DNA of 64,000 nucleotides from Isoetes taiwanensis (taxonomy: Eukaryota; Streptophyta; Lycopodiopsida; Isoetales; Isoetaceae): positions 23,687,568 through 23,751,567 of the forward strand of contig JAJEKV010000006.1 in assembly GCA_021234155.1 (NCBI GenBank), written 5' to 3'. The translations under genes and the position numbers were made by a program. Below the pieces are notes generated by a model that had not been told where the DNA came from, searched no databases, and saw only the letters and a program-made list of their open reading frames with translations. Each line of letters begins with the position of its first letter. Within the stretch, counting starts at the first letter, position 1. Positions 1 to 10,602 of the stretch are shown piece after piece.

Positions 1-490
1 GAAACATGACTTCGGCACTCACGTCCTTCTTCATCAGACCATCTTTAAAAGCAGTTGCCCTGGCATGCATAAATCTGACGAGATCTTTCTTGTGGTTCTT
101 CACAACCTCCACTAGGAGTTGGCAACATATGTCATCCTGCTCCTCACAAATGATAAGAATACCTTGTTTCTTCATAAGATCGGTCTCTTTCTTCCTGGAG
201 TGTAACACAAGATCTACCTTACCATTTGTTTTGCCTACATCAACATACCACTCTGCAGTGTCATCCATCTTCTCCTCGGGGCATGGAGGATCTGTATCTG
301 CTCTGATAATGGATCCGCTATCATCCATCGACAATGCATAGGATACTGCGTCCTCATTAGGCTTTCCCTTCTTCTGTGAGCTTGAGGTCGTTGGAGTATC
401 TTTCGAGCCTCTTGCTTTCTTAGGAGGAGGTGTAGCAATTACCAATCGGTTTTGTCTCTTCTTCCCTGCAAACGAGGGTGCAATACACGC
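1..490 (-). CDS. Unrecognised protein, partial exon open to the left edge
   Basis: An uninterrupted minus-strand frame runs from a stop at 491-493 to the window edge and gives about 160 residues with no frame break. No ATG lies near its 5' end; a good splice acceptor (TTTGCAG) ends at 467, so this is probably an internal exon starting near 466. The product is acidic and lysine-rich, with a basic PPPKKARG stretch near the start, then DTAEWYVDVGKTNGKVDLVL, and ends in a helical, charged tract containing CEEQDDICCQLLVEVVKNH. I do not recognise the family. The ORF at 2813-3268 on the same strand may be an upstream exon of the same gene. It could also be a domesticated or relic transposon ORF. Confidence 0.4.
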
Positions 491-1049
491 TTAGCGCGAT
501 TTCGAGTGGTCATCCATTCCGGCCAACAGTCTCCAATTACAGACACAAGGCACCCAAAATAAAAACACTACATGGTCTTTTCGGTGGTTGTACTAATAAA
601 ACCAATTTACAAAACCAATAAGCCTTTGGGGGTTAATTTCATTAAAAACCATATGTGACTAAACTATGTGGTTTGCTTAAAAGATTTATTATAGTGGTAT
701 TATAACATGGTAATAATAATGGTTTGCTTGCAGTGATTTATAAGGTGGTATTCTAATGTGTTAAATAGAGCTGGTGTTATATACGATTTTATAGCTCTGG
801 ATTGTCAATGTGGTATAGCATGACGGCAATGAACTTGGTTTAGTTTGCTGCTATATTAATGTGGTTCTAGAAGTGAACTTGGCTTAGTTTGATGCTATAT
901 TAGTGTGGTTCTACAAATAAGCATGCTTGACTATGTTGGGATGTTTATAGTCAAAAGTGCAATTGTTTATTGATCAAATGGCTTAATGGTTTATTGTATG
1001 ATTTGCATTCCTTGAAATGCTTAAAGTAGAACATGATCGATGCTTTATA

Positions 1050-1207
1050 TAGTCCCAACCCTTTTGGTCAATGCATTAAAACTATATAAAGAATTTCTGG
1101 CACATTTGCAGACCAAGCCCTTCAGGTTAATGCATTAAAACCATAAAGAATTTCTATTTGCGGTACCAAACCTTTCACGTTAATGCATTAAAGCCATAAA
1201 AGGTTTT
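1050..1207 (+). repeat. Three diverged 53-59 bp tandem units
   Basis: Units begin near 1066, 1125 and 1178. Each contains TTAATGCATTAAA or a close variant, followed by a CATAAAGAATTT-like block and a CCAAnCCTTT block. The divergence between units indicates an old tandem amplification. No function is evident. Confidence 0.6.
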
Positions 1208-2030
1208 TAACAAGTTGCAGCAATGAGATTAAGATGATAAATTGTTATTCTAGGCCAATAATGTAAGCAAAAACATCATTTTGCATGATACACCCATTTA
1301 CATAAATTCTGGTTTATGTCACTGTATCTGTTTTGTCGATAGCAACAGGAATAGGGAGCATGGGGACTTGAACCCCAAATATTACCCGAACTCAAATTAA
1401 TAACAGATTATCTTTAATAGTGTCCAGACAAATATTCAGAACTGCAAACAGTCCACAATTGAAATGATAAAATAGCTAATGTAATGTGTTGAAAGCAAAT
1501 TGTTGACCACGAATTTCAAATTATATAGCAAACATCTGACAAAAAAATGATACTAATATTTACCTTTGCACTTTTATCTTCAGATATACATTGAAGGCCT
1601 GAATGGGCGCGCTGATACTTTCCAAAACAGATGTTGTAAGCAGCAATCAAAGTATATATAGCCAATATAAAAGAAGTTTTTTTCCAACACAAAGAAAATA
1701 CCTGAAAAACTTCAAAAGCTAGACCTCAACTCACTCTGCTCTTAAGCAAAAAAACAAAAAATGCATAATCACTTTCTCTAGGAGCAACCATTAGTGCTCT
1801 TGGCAAGCTTGATCACTGTGGCATTGTTGGGGACAATCGAGCTAACACCTACAATCGAGAAAAAAAAAGCAATAGGCTAAGCCACACAACAGAAGAAAGC
1901 AGAAAGACATGCATGATGTACCAGAAACTACCTTATATATTTCGTTTTGATCAAGGATCCTATATTGGAGAGATGTAGGGTGCCCAACTCCGTCTATGGC
2001 AGATACACATGTATTGCTGACTGCTGTGGA

Positions 2031-2094
2031 GTTCTAATTATAAGCTCTAATATTGGTTGCAAGTTCTAATTATAAGCTCTAATATTGATTGCAA
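2031..2094 (+). repeat. 32-bp tandem duplication, one mismatch
   Basis: Two adjacent 32-bp units (2031-2062 and 2063-2094), each starting GTTCTAATTATAAGC, differ at one base (ATTGGTTG versus ATTGATTG). It is a recent local duplication in non-coding DNA. Confidence 0.9.
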
Positions 2095-2461
2095 GAAACC
2101 CTACGCTTGTTTCCTTAAGCCTGAAGAAAAAGAGAAGAACATGGATAAAAGTCTTACCGTTGAAATAAGATTATGAAAGCCGCTTCTGCCAGATTTGCAA
2201 ATACTTGTATTAGCACATTAGCATATTCAGGAGCTCATAAGGCTTTCTGTAGTCTGTAAGAAATGGAGAAATACAATTTCGACTTGTAAGAGATTTCGCA
2301 GGATGCAGACTCATTATTGTAATACCCAAACAAAATTTCTCATTCATAATCCAGTTTCATAGAACATAACACATGGATTCCTTCCAAAACAACTTAAATC
2401 CAAACATATATCCAAAAACAAAATGCGAATGAACAATGAATCATCAAGTCTATAATAGCAC

Positions 2462-2680
2462 AACTGTCACACATCTCAAGAATCACCAAGAAGATTGTAG
2501 AAATGCTGGCCTCCAGGTTCTACACATTAGAACGATGCAAGAAACTGACAGCATGAAAAAAAAACATGTAAACTGTCACATGCCTCAAGAATCGCCAAGA
2601 AGGTTGTAGAAATGCTGGCCTCCAGGTTTTACACACTAGAACGATGCAAGAAACTGGCAGCATAGAATAAAAAACCTGTA
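2462..2680 (+). repeat. 109-bp tandem duplication
   Basis: Two units of about 109 bp begin at 2462 and 2571 with AACTGTCACA. They share CTCAAGAATC(A/G)CCAAGAAG and ATGCTGGCCTCCAGG and differ by scattered substitutions and an A-tract length change. The repeat is non-coding. Confidence 0.85.
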
Positions 2681-2812
2681 AAAGAATAAAAATTGGTAGT
2701 CATGACCTAAATCTTGCTAAATAATTGCCAAGAACTGAACTTACGCATCCCTGCAAACATTCCCTGCTACTGCCCAGATTCGGATTGTCGAAACCTTCCT
2801 TTATATGTAAAC

Positions 2813-3268
2813 TTAGAAATTACTTGGAGGCTTTTGTGAACTAGTGGTCTGCTTCTGACCTTTGTAAGGTACCAAAGCCAATGGGTTTTTATCTTTGACA
2901 GGACCCCAATCAGCCGTGGCTAGTACCTTTTCGAAAAACACTTCAAGGACATCCCTGGACTGGTCATCGTTGACGAAACTTAAACATCTTCTTGATGTCT
3001 TCAGGGCTTCTCTACCAATATACCCTCCAACATGTAATTCACAGCAAGTGGTATCAAGTGGTGCAAATGCCTCAACAAGATAGCTTGCCAAATTGATTGC
3101 AAACCCATGTTTATTCAAGGGTCCCTTTTCTTTTGTCAGCAATTCCAGAGTGATGTCTTTCCGGTAGAGGTTAGGAACATCAAATTCCTCGCTTTCATTT
3201 GCTTCATCCTCATCATCTGCTTTGTAGAAGACATTTTTCAAGTTGGGTTCATCAAAAAGAAATGCCAT
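2813..3268 (-). CDS. Unrecognised acidic protein, 151 aa ORF or exon
   Basis: The frame starts at an ATG (3268-3266) preceded in frame by TAA, so the start is credible. It encodes 151 residues. The N-terminal part is acidic (YKADDEDEANESEEFDVP), the middle has FAINLASYLVEAFAPLDTTC, followed by GGYIGREALKTSRRCLSFV, and the tail is polar (KGQKQTTSSQKPPSNF). I recognise no known domain. A GT dinucleotide just before the stop (CTCCAA|GTAATT) could be a splice donor, in which case the protein continues in a later exon, perhaps the frame at 1-466. The balanced composition and single long frame argue for real coding DNA. The region just to its right is decayed retroelement LTR. Confidence 0.45.
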   Translation of the reverse strand: MAFLFDEPNLKNVFYKADDEDEANESEEFDVPNLYRKDITLELLTKEKGPLNKHGFAINLASYLVEAFAPLDTTCCELHVGGYIGREALKTSRRCLSFVNDDQSRDVLEVFFEKVLATADWGPVKDKNPLALVPYKGQKQTTSSQKPPSNF

Positions 3269-3329
3269 GCACCTTTATCTGATGCCCCTTTGCTCTTAGC
3301 TACCTCATAGTCGTCATCTGGCACAAGGG

Positions 3330-4280
3330 ATATCATTATGAAGATTATACATATGATATGAATGTATTGATGATCTCAGTGGACTCATTGTATTGGGAAA
3401 GGGGGTAGAGGCCTAAAGCCAAGTAGTTGATGCTCCTAGCTAGTCCTCTTTAGTGCACTACTAAATTTCGGCCTGTGTACAAGAACCAAACCTGGTTGTG
3501 GGTGGAGGGACCAGACTGGCTTCAAGGAGGCTCATGTCCTGATTCATGAATTGTCCCTCTGGTAGTAAGGCCTATCGGGGACTACAGCGCACTAGATCTA
3601 ATGCACTGCCACTGCGTGCGGGCTTTTGCATGGGTTCGACACTCTTGGGGTAGTGTACACCTTCCATGGAGTTCAGTCGAGTATGGGCAGTGGCCCTCTA
3701 GTCGCCTTGAATCAGCATGCTAACCTCTGGTGGGAGAAATCCCTACCTGCCCCATCGGAACTGGGGAGATGCAACCCAAGAATAGCCCCTTTGGCTATGC
3801 ATCCGACGGGCTACAGTCCAGTCCCAAGACTTGTCAACCTACTCTGCAAAGTGTGCACAGGAGGGGCGGATGGAGCGGACTACCCAATTGCCATGTTCCT
3901 TTGCCAGCCAACTCCACTGTTATTGCACTCTGTCTGTTTGACCTCTGGAGACCCAAGCTTGTCAGTCCACCCCTGTGTCCTAGCCTGGGTAGAATTCCCT
4001 TATGTGATGTACTGGTCTTTGTCTATGCAGATATGTGATGACCCATCCCTCGAGGTGGTCATATGTTATTGATGTATGTGCTACTGACATGTATATTACG
4101 CTTCCGCAGCTAGGTAGGCCCTGAGGGAGACAGGGTAAATGACCCCTTCATTCTTCCCACTGGAACACTTCAAGGTTGCAGTGATACGTGGAGGGCCCTA
4201 TATTAGCATGGAGCTGGTATGGGGGATGAACTCCTGGTTGTATACGGTGAGTGCACCGTATATGAGTAGGGGACGTCACA
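3330..4280 (+). repeat. 5'-truncated, diverged LTR of the 32.4-34.1 kb family
   Basis: Read on the plus strand this matches the minus-strand reading of the intact LTR at 32411-34057. Shared blocks include TTGTATTGGGAA(A)GGGGGTAGAG near 3390-3415 and the closing GG(A/G)CGTCACA end at 4280. The expected TGTGACG start is not found, so the copy is truncated near 3330. No primer-binding site follows position 4280, so it is a 3' LTR or solo-LTR remnant. The ORFs that can be drawn across 3626-4072 are accidental frames in this repeat. Confidence 0.6.
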
Positions 4281-4689
4281 CCTAATACCAGTAGAGACAA
4301 TCTTGCAAAGCTCCAGATGCTAAAGTATTATACCTCTCAACATGCATATGAAAGAAAAGCCGCTCAACTAGCCTAATCCAAAGAAGGGGAGCACGAAGGT
4401 TGAGATGGACCTTCGTTTTCCTCCTTGAAGGTGCTTGAAAAGCGATTGTTGCTGTCTCCTCTAAAATAAAATATTAGTGTTAAAAAAAAACATTCTCCTC
4501 TAAAATAAATTATTAGTCTACGAAAAATGTTCTCCTCCAAAATAAAATATTAATCTAGGAAAAACGTTCTCCTTGAATTACTATTACCGCACACTGGGAT
4601 ACCTCCATCAGATTGAGCATCACAGTGAGCTGGAAGGCACTGTATGCCATGCAAAACAATAGTCACAAGGTAGAGCTGTATGTTTGGGG
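4281..4689. other. Spacer with three ~50-bp tandem units
   Basis: No gene is seen. Between about 4455 and 4575 a block reading CTCC(T/A)AAAATAAA followed by an A-rich tract and a (T/G)TT junction repeats three times with a period near 50 bp. The stretch leads directly into LINE coding sequence. Confidence 0.5.
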
Positions 4690-5545
4690 TCACAATCACA
4701 CCTATTTAGGACCTTGGTCGAGGTTATCCTCCTATACGGAGCAAAGATATGAGGTCCGGCAATATTCCCTGCCACTTGGAATGACCTAGAACAGGTACAA
4801 AAGGCCTTCTTAGCATAAGCACTTGGGGTAAAGTCCACGGCACCATATCAGATCCTGCTATAGGAGACAGGTTTCTCACCCTTACAGAGGGCCGCAGGGG
4901 ACTGCCACATTATTTACTTTCAGAAGATAGTTGGTATGGGTGATGCTCGTCCGTCCAATCTTGCTTTAGCTATGACACTGGATCCACAGCACCTCAAAGC
5001 CTGCTGGAAGGACAACCAAGCTCAGTGGCTCTCCTGATGGAATGTACAGGCACACAGGTACGTGCAGGTACAGACAGAGGGGGCTCACAATCAGTTGATG
5101 CAGTACCTTGATGCTTGCTTCCTTAACAAACTCTGGGATGCAGATGCATACGTTAAGATGGTGCATTATCAGCAGCAAGTCAATCCCATGCTCACACGAG
5201 GCCCATACCATTACTCGCATACCCATTTTCCCATGAAGAAACGCAGACTGATAGCTTCAATTTGCACGGGTGTGCATCATCTCTACATACACAAACTGAT
5301 GGGCTCAGGAGGCACGCGAGGACAAGATCTGTCAATGTTGCCAACAGGGCGCCATTGAGGATGAACGCCATGCCCTTCAGACATGTCCAGCATTCGATCA
5401 TATTCGAACGTGGTGTATCCACTTACTTTTGTCAAGCCAACCACTCCATGTGCTATTGAACACAGCCTCCGTGGGCTTGCTAGTTTCATATCTTCAAGAG
5501 GTCATGGATACGCGGACTCAGTTGTGTCCTCTGGTATGGTATTGA
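4690..5545 (+). pseudogene. LINE (non-LTR retrotransposon) ORF2 C-terminal relic
   Basis: Conceptual translation in shifting plus-strand frames gives the region downstream of the reverse transcriptase of a plant LINE. Near 4727-4813 is LYGAKIWGPAIFPATWNDLE followed by QVQKAFLA and GVKSTAPYQILL; near 5310-5430 is a cysteine/histidine zinc-finger-like motif, CQCCQQGAIEDERHALQTCP, followed by AFDHIR. Stop codons and frame changes interrupt it throughout, so it is dead. The 5' part with endonuclease and catalytic YADD is absent, as usual for 5'-truncated insertions. The 3' end abuts an inverted copia LTR fragment; no poly(A) tail remains. Confidence 0.75.
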
Positions 5546-5548
5546 CTT

Positions 5549-5680
5549 GTGTAACATACATAACTAACTCCAAAGGATACGACTGAGCTCAATCGGCATC
5601 TGACCCTAGGACTTCTACTTGTCTTTCCACGTCAGAATATGCTTCATGATAAGTGGTTGAGATCCACTTGATACCTTCAT
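5549..5680 (-). repeat. Inverted fragment of the copia LTR seen at 23.5 kb
   Basis: The reverse complement of 5549-5680 closely matches 23461-23585, just after the copia RNase H. Shared are AAGTGGATCTCA, CACTTATCATGAAGCATATT, CTAGGGTCAGATG and the GTTATGTATGT tail. It is therefore an LTR piece of the same copia family in opposite orientation. A frame of 81 codons across it on the minus strand is not a gene. Confidence 0.75.
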
Positions 5681-6228
5681 AGTTAGTGATTGAAATAACA
5701 TGATGGATGACATGGAGAATAGATAGGAAATGAGGATAGAGAGGTAAATAAAGGAGAAAGAAAACGGAGTACAGAGAGGGAGATAGAGGATAAAATAACA
5801 ATAAGACAGCGATGATGACGTTATGCCAAGCCAATACTAAGATCGTGTTTTCAAAAAATTTTAACTAGACAATAAAGTGCATTGATAGATGTGTAGGACA
5901 TAAGCAGAGATGGATAACAGACCTTTGTGCTTTGAAGATTCGTAACTTCTGTTCTATGCCCAGTTTTGTGACATTGAATAGGCTAGGTTGCCAGTTGTGT
6001 GCGATGTGTTTTTGTGTGTGTGGTCTCCATTGTCTTCATTCTTTGACACTACATACTAAAGCAATTGTAATATAGGCTAATAATAAATAGATAGACAAGA
6101 TATAAATATCAAGGTCCACATTTATATGTTGTGTTCTTCTCCATTTACTTTCCTGCAAGCTCACAAAAAAATAATCGACATCAGAAAACTAAATTGAGGT
6201 GATTAATGGTCTTCATCGTATCCTCTTA

Positions 6229-6251
6229 ATATGTAGCAAAATAACAGGGGG
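6229..6251 (+). repeat. Dispersed motif ATATGTAGCAAAATAACAGG, copy 1
   Basis: The same motif (TATGTAGC, two A/T, AATAAC, usually then GGGGG) occurs at 20743, 36462 and 60367. At 20743 and 60367 the similarity continues for about 120 bp, so it probably marks one end of a dispersed repeat family. Confidence 0.55.
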
Positions 6252-6365
6252 TTTCAGGGGGATTTGATATGAATGTAAAAATAACAATTCCTGAAACTAT
6301 AGACTATATATCCCTAAAACAATTGAATAGGTTGTTATAAAGAAAACATAAGTTCAAGATAAAAA

Positions 6366-6450
6366 GCAATTACATTAGCTCACTGGGTACATTGATTAAA
6401 GTAGTCTTATTCGGACATTGAGTTATTTTAGTAGAGGTTCGAATCCCCGT
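6366..6450 (+). repeat. tRNA-derived SINE-like unit
   Basis: An A-box-like TTAGCTCACTGGGT at 6375-6388 is followed about 60 bp later by a near-perfect B box, GGTTCGAATCCCC at 6436-6448. This is the internal RNA polymerase III promoter spacing of plant tRNA-derived SINEs. The sequence between cannot fold as a proper tRNA, so I call it SINE-like rather than a tRNA gene. Confidence 0.5.
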
Positions 6451-6572
6451 ATTTCATATTCTAAAATCTTAGGCAAAGCCGTATAGAGGTTTGATATTCC
6501 CTCAAAACCTTAGGCAAAATCGTATTTCATATTTCAAAATCATAGGTGCCTCCAATCATAAATGACTATAAG

Positions 6573-6665
6573 CGAAACGAGAGGTGCCCAGAGGCCCTAA
6601 CATATGATCTGGGTCGTAGGATAGACGAATCCGACGATGGGGTGCACCTCGTTTAGAATATGTAG
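6573..6665 (+). repeat. Dispersed ~95-bp repeat, partner at 36363-36470
   Basis: Both copies share GAAACGAGAGGTG, AGGCCC, GATCTGGGTC, AGGAT and GTGCACCTCGTTTAGAATAT in the same orientation. The second copy has an extra ~15 bp (ACTATGGTAGTAGTCCA). Both end at the TATGTAGC motif, linking them to the dispersed family above. Confidence 0.75.
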
Positions 6666-8681
6666 CTTCTAGTTCAACCTCCTAATCCAAATGATGGATC
6701 TCAGGAATGCCAAGAACATCCATATTAAGGCAGATCATAAAGTTTAAGTTTTCTAATATAATGAAGCACAACTCACAGGTTTGAAACCGAAGCTTATTAT
6801 GCCTTTTTTAGTATGAGAAATGATGACAGATTATATCAGAAGTCTTAATCTCTAAAGTCAAATATAAATGCAAACTATATATGCTCAATGAGAGCACAAT
6901 GACACCACGAGTCTGGTATCATATTGCGTCTCATAGATAGAAAAAGCTTGATGAAGAATTTGATGATTCGAAGGAAGAAATGTAGCATATGCAAAAAGCT
7001 ACGGCACATAGAGTGAATGAGCTTACACGTACCAGCTGCTTCATGGGATTCCCAGACCGTTTCTTCTCTAGAATCTCTGCTACCATAAATTTCTTGTTTG
7101 GATACATTCTGGAAATCATAGAACGTCCTTGCTTCTTTGCTGCCATGAAGCTTGGTAACCATTTAAGAAACCTAAAACTAGTGCATCAAACAAATCTCTG
7201 GGATGGTCTTCACAAATGAATTAGTGATATTCATGAGAAATATCACGTATTCTGGGACACCTATTCCGCCAATTCGTTATTTGATCTTCAAAGGAATAAG
7301 AGAAGCTGAATTGTAGAGAAGCTTCGCCAAAAATAGATTTAATGATTAAACTTTCAAGCCGAAAAAACTTCATGATGCTGCGGATTTGCTCTGATACTCT
7401 GTAAGCCTGGATATGGTAGTCTAAGGAGTTTGTTATCCACCGAGAAATATGCATCTTGCCAGAAATCGTGAATCCCTATCTAATGAACGCTTCAACGCCC
7501 ACCCTCTAATTCGAATCTCAAAAGAGACCTTTTTGTTGTTATCTCTAATCTGAAAGAACATATTCATACCTTCTATCACGATTCATGTGAAAGAATTGCC
7601 GGATTCTCTATAAGGTTGCAAATGGGGCTTAAATTGAAATTCTATTATCCAGACTGATTTAGAAAGCTTGAGCCATCCTTGTATGATGGAAAAGGAGCTT
7701 TGCCTAGAATTTAAGGGCAGTCTCAGAGGCCCAGCAAATACGTAGCATGGCGATGCTTGGAAGACAATGCTTCGCCGAAAAATATATTGATTTCAATTTT
7801 AAATATTCTAGATTTTTTTTGTTGAGTTTTGGATGCCGAAAAGTCAAGGATACAATTTTATATGTAAGAAGATAAAGCTTCTTTTGATATGGTATATATT
7901 TATTGGATCTTTTATAACTCTATGCACAAAAAGTTTCTTCAATATATTTGGTAGATTTTATGATTCTAAGCACAAAGATTTCATGTCATAAGAGAGATAC
8001 AACAACAAAGTGCTTAAGTGATTTCTTCTATGGGAAGTTTTGTTCAAAGGTTTCATCTGATTAAAAATGAGATACCTGACGTGCAAACAGCCACACTTGA
8101 AGGCATAATGGGAAGTATTTTCTAGTTATTATTTTGGTTACTATTATGACAGAAAGAAAGATGTTCCAACCGAAAGACGAGGGATCTACGAAAATGAAAA
8201 GAACAAAATGAATGAAGAACGAGGTTTGCAAACATGAAAACCGTCATAATGAAATTGAAATTCATAAGAATTGAAATTGGATTTAGCTTGCTTGAAATTC
8301 TAGATGTCATGGTTTTTGCTCAGTGACCATGACCGACCTACTAACTCCAATCATCTGTAACCAATGTCCTATTTGAATTTATCATTTAACAGCTCTCATT
8401 AGGCAATGTGAAGAACAAACCGAAGGACATTGTTTATTGGTTAGCTGCGAATATTATAAGATTATTTGTCACCCCTCATGTAAACGATGGTTTTGCCTTA
8501 AGGACAACCCAAAAATGCAACGTGGAGTAGAGGATAAAGGATCCTTGCATTAGCACCTTGTTATTTATAATCTTAATTTGATTGCTACTTATTTTCATTC
8601 AATATCACTTAGTAGAACCTTACATTCATTGATCATGGGAATATCATGATTTTAGGTAACATAGGAAGTGTAATGATGAAC

Positions 8682-8754
8682 TGGATTGGATTGGATTGGA
8701 TTGGATTGGATTGGATTGGATTGGATTGGATTGGATTGGATTGGATTGGATTGG
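8682..8754 (+). repeat. (TTGGA)n microsatellite, ~14 units
   Basis: A pure run of the pentanucleotide GGATT/TTGGA lasts about 72 bp, ending GGGATG. It is not the plant telomere repeat TTTAGGG. Confidence 0.95.
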
Positions 8755-9697
8755 GATGAAGTTAGTTGAATACCCCAAGCATTACAAGTATAAGGTTGGA
8801 ATGGGCAAATGGTAGCTTGTCAACTGTAATGCCAATAATTCCTATGCTTATGCTTCGAAAAGCAGCATGTTCAACATTAAAACCATATGTCACTTCACTG
8901 GAACAGTAGTCTCCCAAAATTAGTTTTTTCAATGCCATTTTTGTGCCCAATGTACCAGTGTTTCGCGTAATCATATCATATCATGTCTGTACATGTGTAT
9001 ATTTGCAGTTCTCTCAGATGCAACATTGTCTCATGTTTGTTAAAAAAAAACTATGAGATAACTACAGATTAGGATTCACGTATAGATTGAAAGAGGTAAT
9101 TGGATAGATGATATAGATAGATAGATAGGTAAGTAGGAAGATATATCGACAAGCAAATATAGAATTATTAGGTACTTTGTTTTAAGAAGAATGCAAAAAA
9201 ACGTTAACATCTTTTATGTTTTCTTAAATTGATCAAGAGAGATAATTAGATAGATGACTAGATAGGTAGGTTATTAGGAAGGAAGGAAGGAAGGTTCTGT
9301 TATCGTCCGCGGAGGCCAATCGGCCTAAAATAAAGAGAAAATAAAGAGTAAATAAAATAAAGAAAGGATCTTTCTTTATACTAAAGGGATTTTGAGTGTT
9401 TGTCATCAATTTCAATTTTGCACCGTTAGATGAAATGGATGGCCAGATGTGATTTTTTCAAAGCGGTTGGATGCCTTTAATTTGTTGCATCCATGAAAAT
9501 GTTTAGGTTGTTAGGGTGAAATCACACTACGGCTGACCAAATTTAAATACGTGGCATGATTGGGCATGCGTCTGGCATTAAATTTGTTTGGCCGGTCAGT
9601 CCATATCACACCATGAACATCCAAAATAAAGAAATTTTGTGCCACGCAAGCATGAAACTGTGGCAATTTTTGTTTTCAACGATCATGATCGTTTTGG
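8755..9697. other. Non-coding stretch
   Basis: No gene is seen. Simple-sequence patches (GATA-like runs near 9105-9130 and GGAA units near 9277-9293) are the only structure. Confidence 0.5.
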
Positions 9698-9995
9698 TTC
9701 TTGCTCTGTAACCTTGCACAAATCCATCGATTTTCAGAAATCTGCCACATGATTTGAGCTGCTTTTGCACCTAAACTATCATATCTTGCAGATTCTCACA
9801 AAAAATCCAATGATATCCAGAGATTTGAACATTTTTTTGAGCGGTAGGGTTCTTGCTGTAACCTTGCACAAATCCGTCGATTTTCAGAAATCTGCCACAT
9901 GATTTGAGCCGCTTTTGCACCTAAACTATCACATCTTGCAGATTCTCACAAAAAATCCAGTGATTTTCAGAGATTTGAACATTTTTTTGAGCGGT
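9698..9995 (+). repeat. ~150-bp tandem duplication
   Basis: Two units (from 9698 and from 9849) share CTGTAACCTTGCACAAATCC, AAATCTGCCACATGATTTGA and the closing TTTTTTTGAGCGGT. They differ at few positions, so the duplication is young. It abuts an unrecognised minus-strand frame at 9967-10242. Confidence 0.9.
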
Positions 9996-10242
9996 TTTTG
10001 CACCTAAATCTATGTTGCAGGCGGAGCTGCCAACCAGCCCGAGGGGGAACAATGTCAACATCAACCAGCTTTTGATATAACGAATGCACAAGACGTTGTG
10101 CATTAACAATTTGGGGACTAGTCCAGATAGGCACATCAACTGATTGTGAAGATGCGTCTGGCAGAATGTCAGCCAGCTTTTGCCACAGAGCTCTGTCCCA
10201 TCGAGATAGCATAAACTTAGTCTGAAAAGCATCCCAAGTCAT
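9967..10242 (-). CDS. Unrecognised 91-aa ORF, possible retroelement fragment
   Basis: The frame encodes MTWDAFQTKFMLSRWDRALW, then QKLADILPDA, PIWTSPQIVNAQRLVHSLYQ and a basic tail. Tryptophan-rich, gag-like wording suggests retroelement origin, but I cannot place it in a family. The 3' part runs into the tandem duplication. It may simply be a chance frame. Confidence 0.2.
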   Translation of the reverse strand: MTWDAFQTKFMLSRWDRALWQKLADILPDASSQSVDVPIWTSPQIVNAQRLVHSLYQKLVDVDIVPPRAGWQLRLQHRFRCKNRSKKCSNL

Positions 10243-10245
10243 TGG

Positions 10246-10602
10246 ATGACTTTACAGTATTTAATAGCTGGTCTGATCACTTACAGAAGTTACGAAAATG
10301 TTTTCAAAGATGTCGTAACTACGGGGTATCTTTTTCAGATTTCTCATGAAGCTACTGCTGGGGAACCCTGTGACCAAGAACCTCGAGTAGAGAAGAATGA
10401 TGCTGATTACATGGATGTGGAAGAGACTAATACAAATAAGAATGAACAGCCACCTGAAGCAAATGCAGAAAATATTAAAAACCCAGCTGGAGCTAATGAG
10501 GAAAGAAGAATAGTAGTTTTCAGATTAACATGGAAGAAGGTGATTTTGCATCATCAGTGCTTGAAACAACCTGAGGAAATTCATATAGCATGGATCGTAT
10601 AA
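10246..10602 (+). CDS. Unrecognised hydrophilic ORF, possible exon
   Basis: The open frame is 118 codons. The part after a good acceptor (TTTTTCAG at about 10338) is strongly hydrophilic and Glu/Asn-rich (EPRVEKNDADYMDVEETNTN), like a disordered region of a nuclear protein. A GT at AAGAAG|GTGATT near 10540 could be a donor. No flanking exon was found and no family is recognised. Confidence 0.22.
   Translation: MTLQYLIAGLITYRSYENVFKDVVTTGYLFQISHEATAGEPCDQEPRVEKNDADYMDVEETNTNKNEQPPEANAENIKNPAGANEERRIVVFRLTWKKVILHHQCLKQPEEIHIAWIV

Larger units (their letters stand above)
494..2811. other. Non-coding stretch, possible intron between two exon-like ORFs
   Basis: AT-rich sequence without a supported ORF. 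If the frames at 1-490 and 2813-3268 belong to one minus-strand gene, this is its intron. It holds three tandem repeats listed separately. Near 1357-1380 a short stretch (GGGGACTTGAACCCC) resembles the T-arm of a tRNA read on the minus strand, but no matching A box is visible. Confidence 0.4.
5835..8681. other. Long non-coding stretch
   Basis: AT-rich DNA without a supported gene. It contains a SINE-like unit (6366-6450), two dispersed repeats (6229-6251 and 6573-6665) and a weak exon candidate on the minus strand (about 7146-7035, starting MAAKKQGRSMISRMY and ending before GTACGTG). I do not annotate that candidate as a gene because nothing upstream supports it. Confidence 0.4.

Noticed and set aside
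3626-4072. Two overlapping plus-strand ORFs of 148 and 102 codons
   Set aside because: They lie in a decayed LTR related to 32411-34057, are in different frames and give no recognisable protein.
8682-8754. Variant telomere array
   Set aside because: The unit is a pentamer, TTGGA, with no telomere-type partner sequences; it is an ordinary microsatellite.
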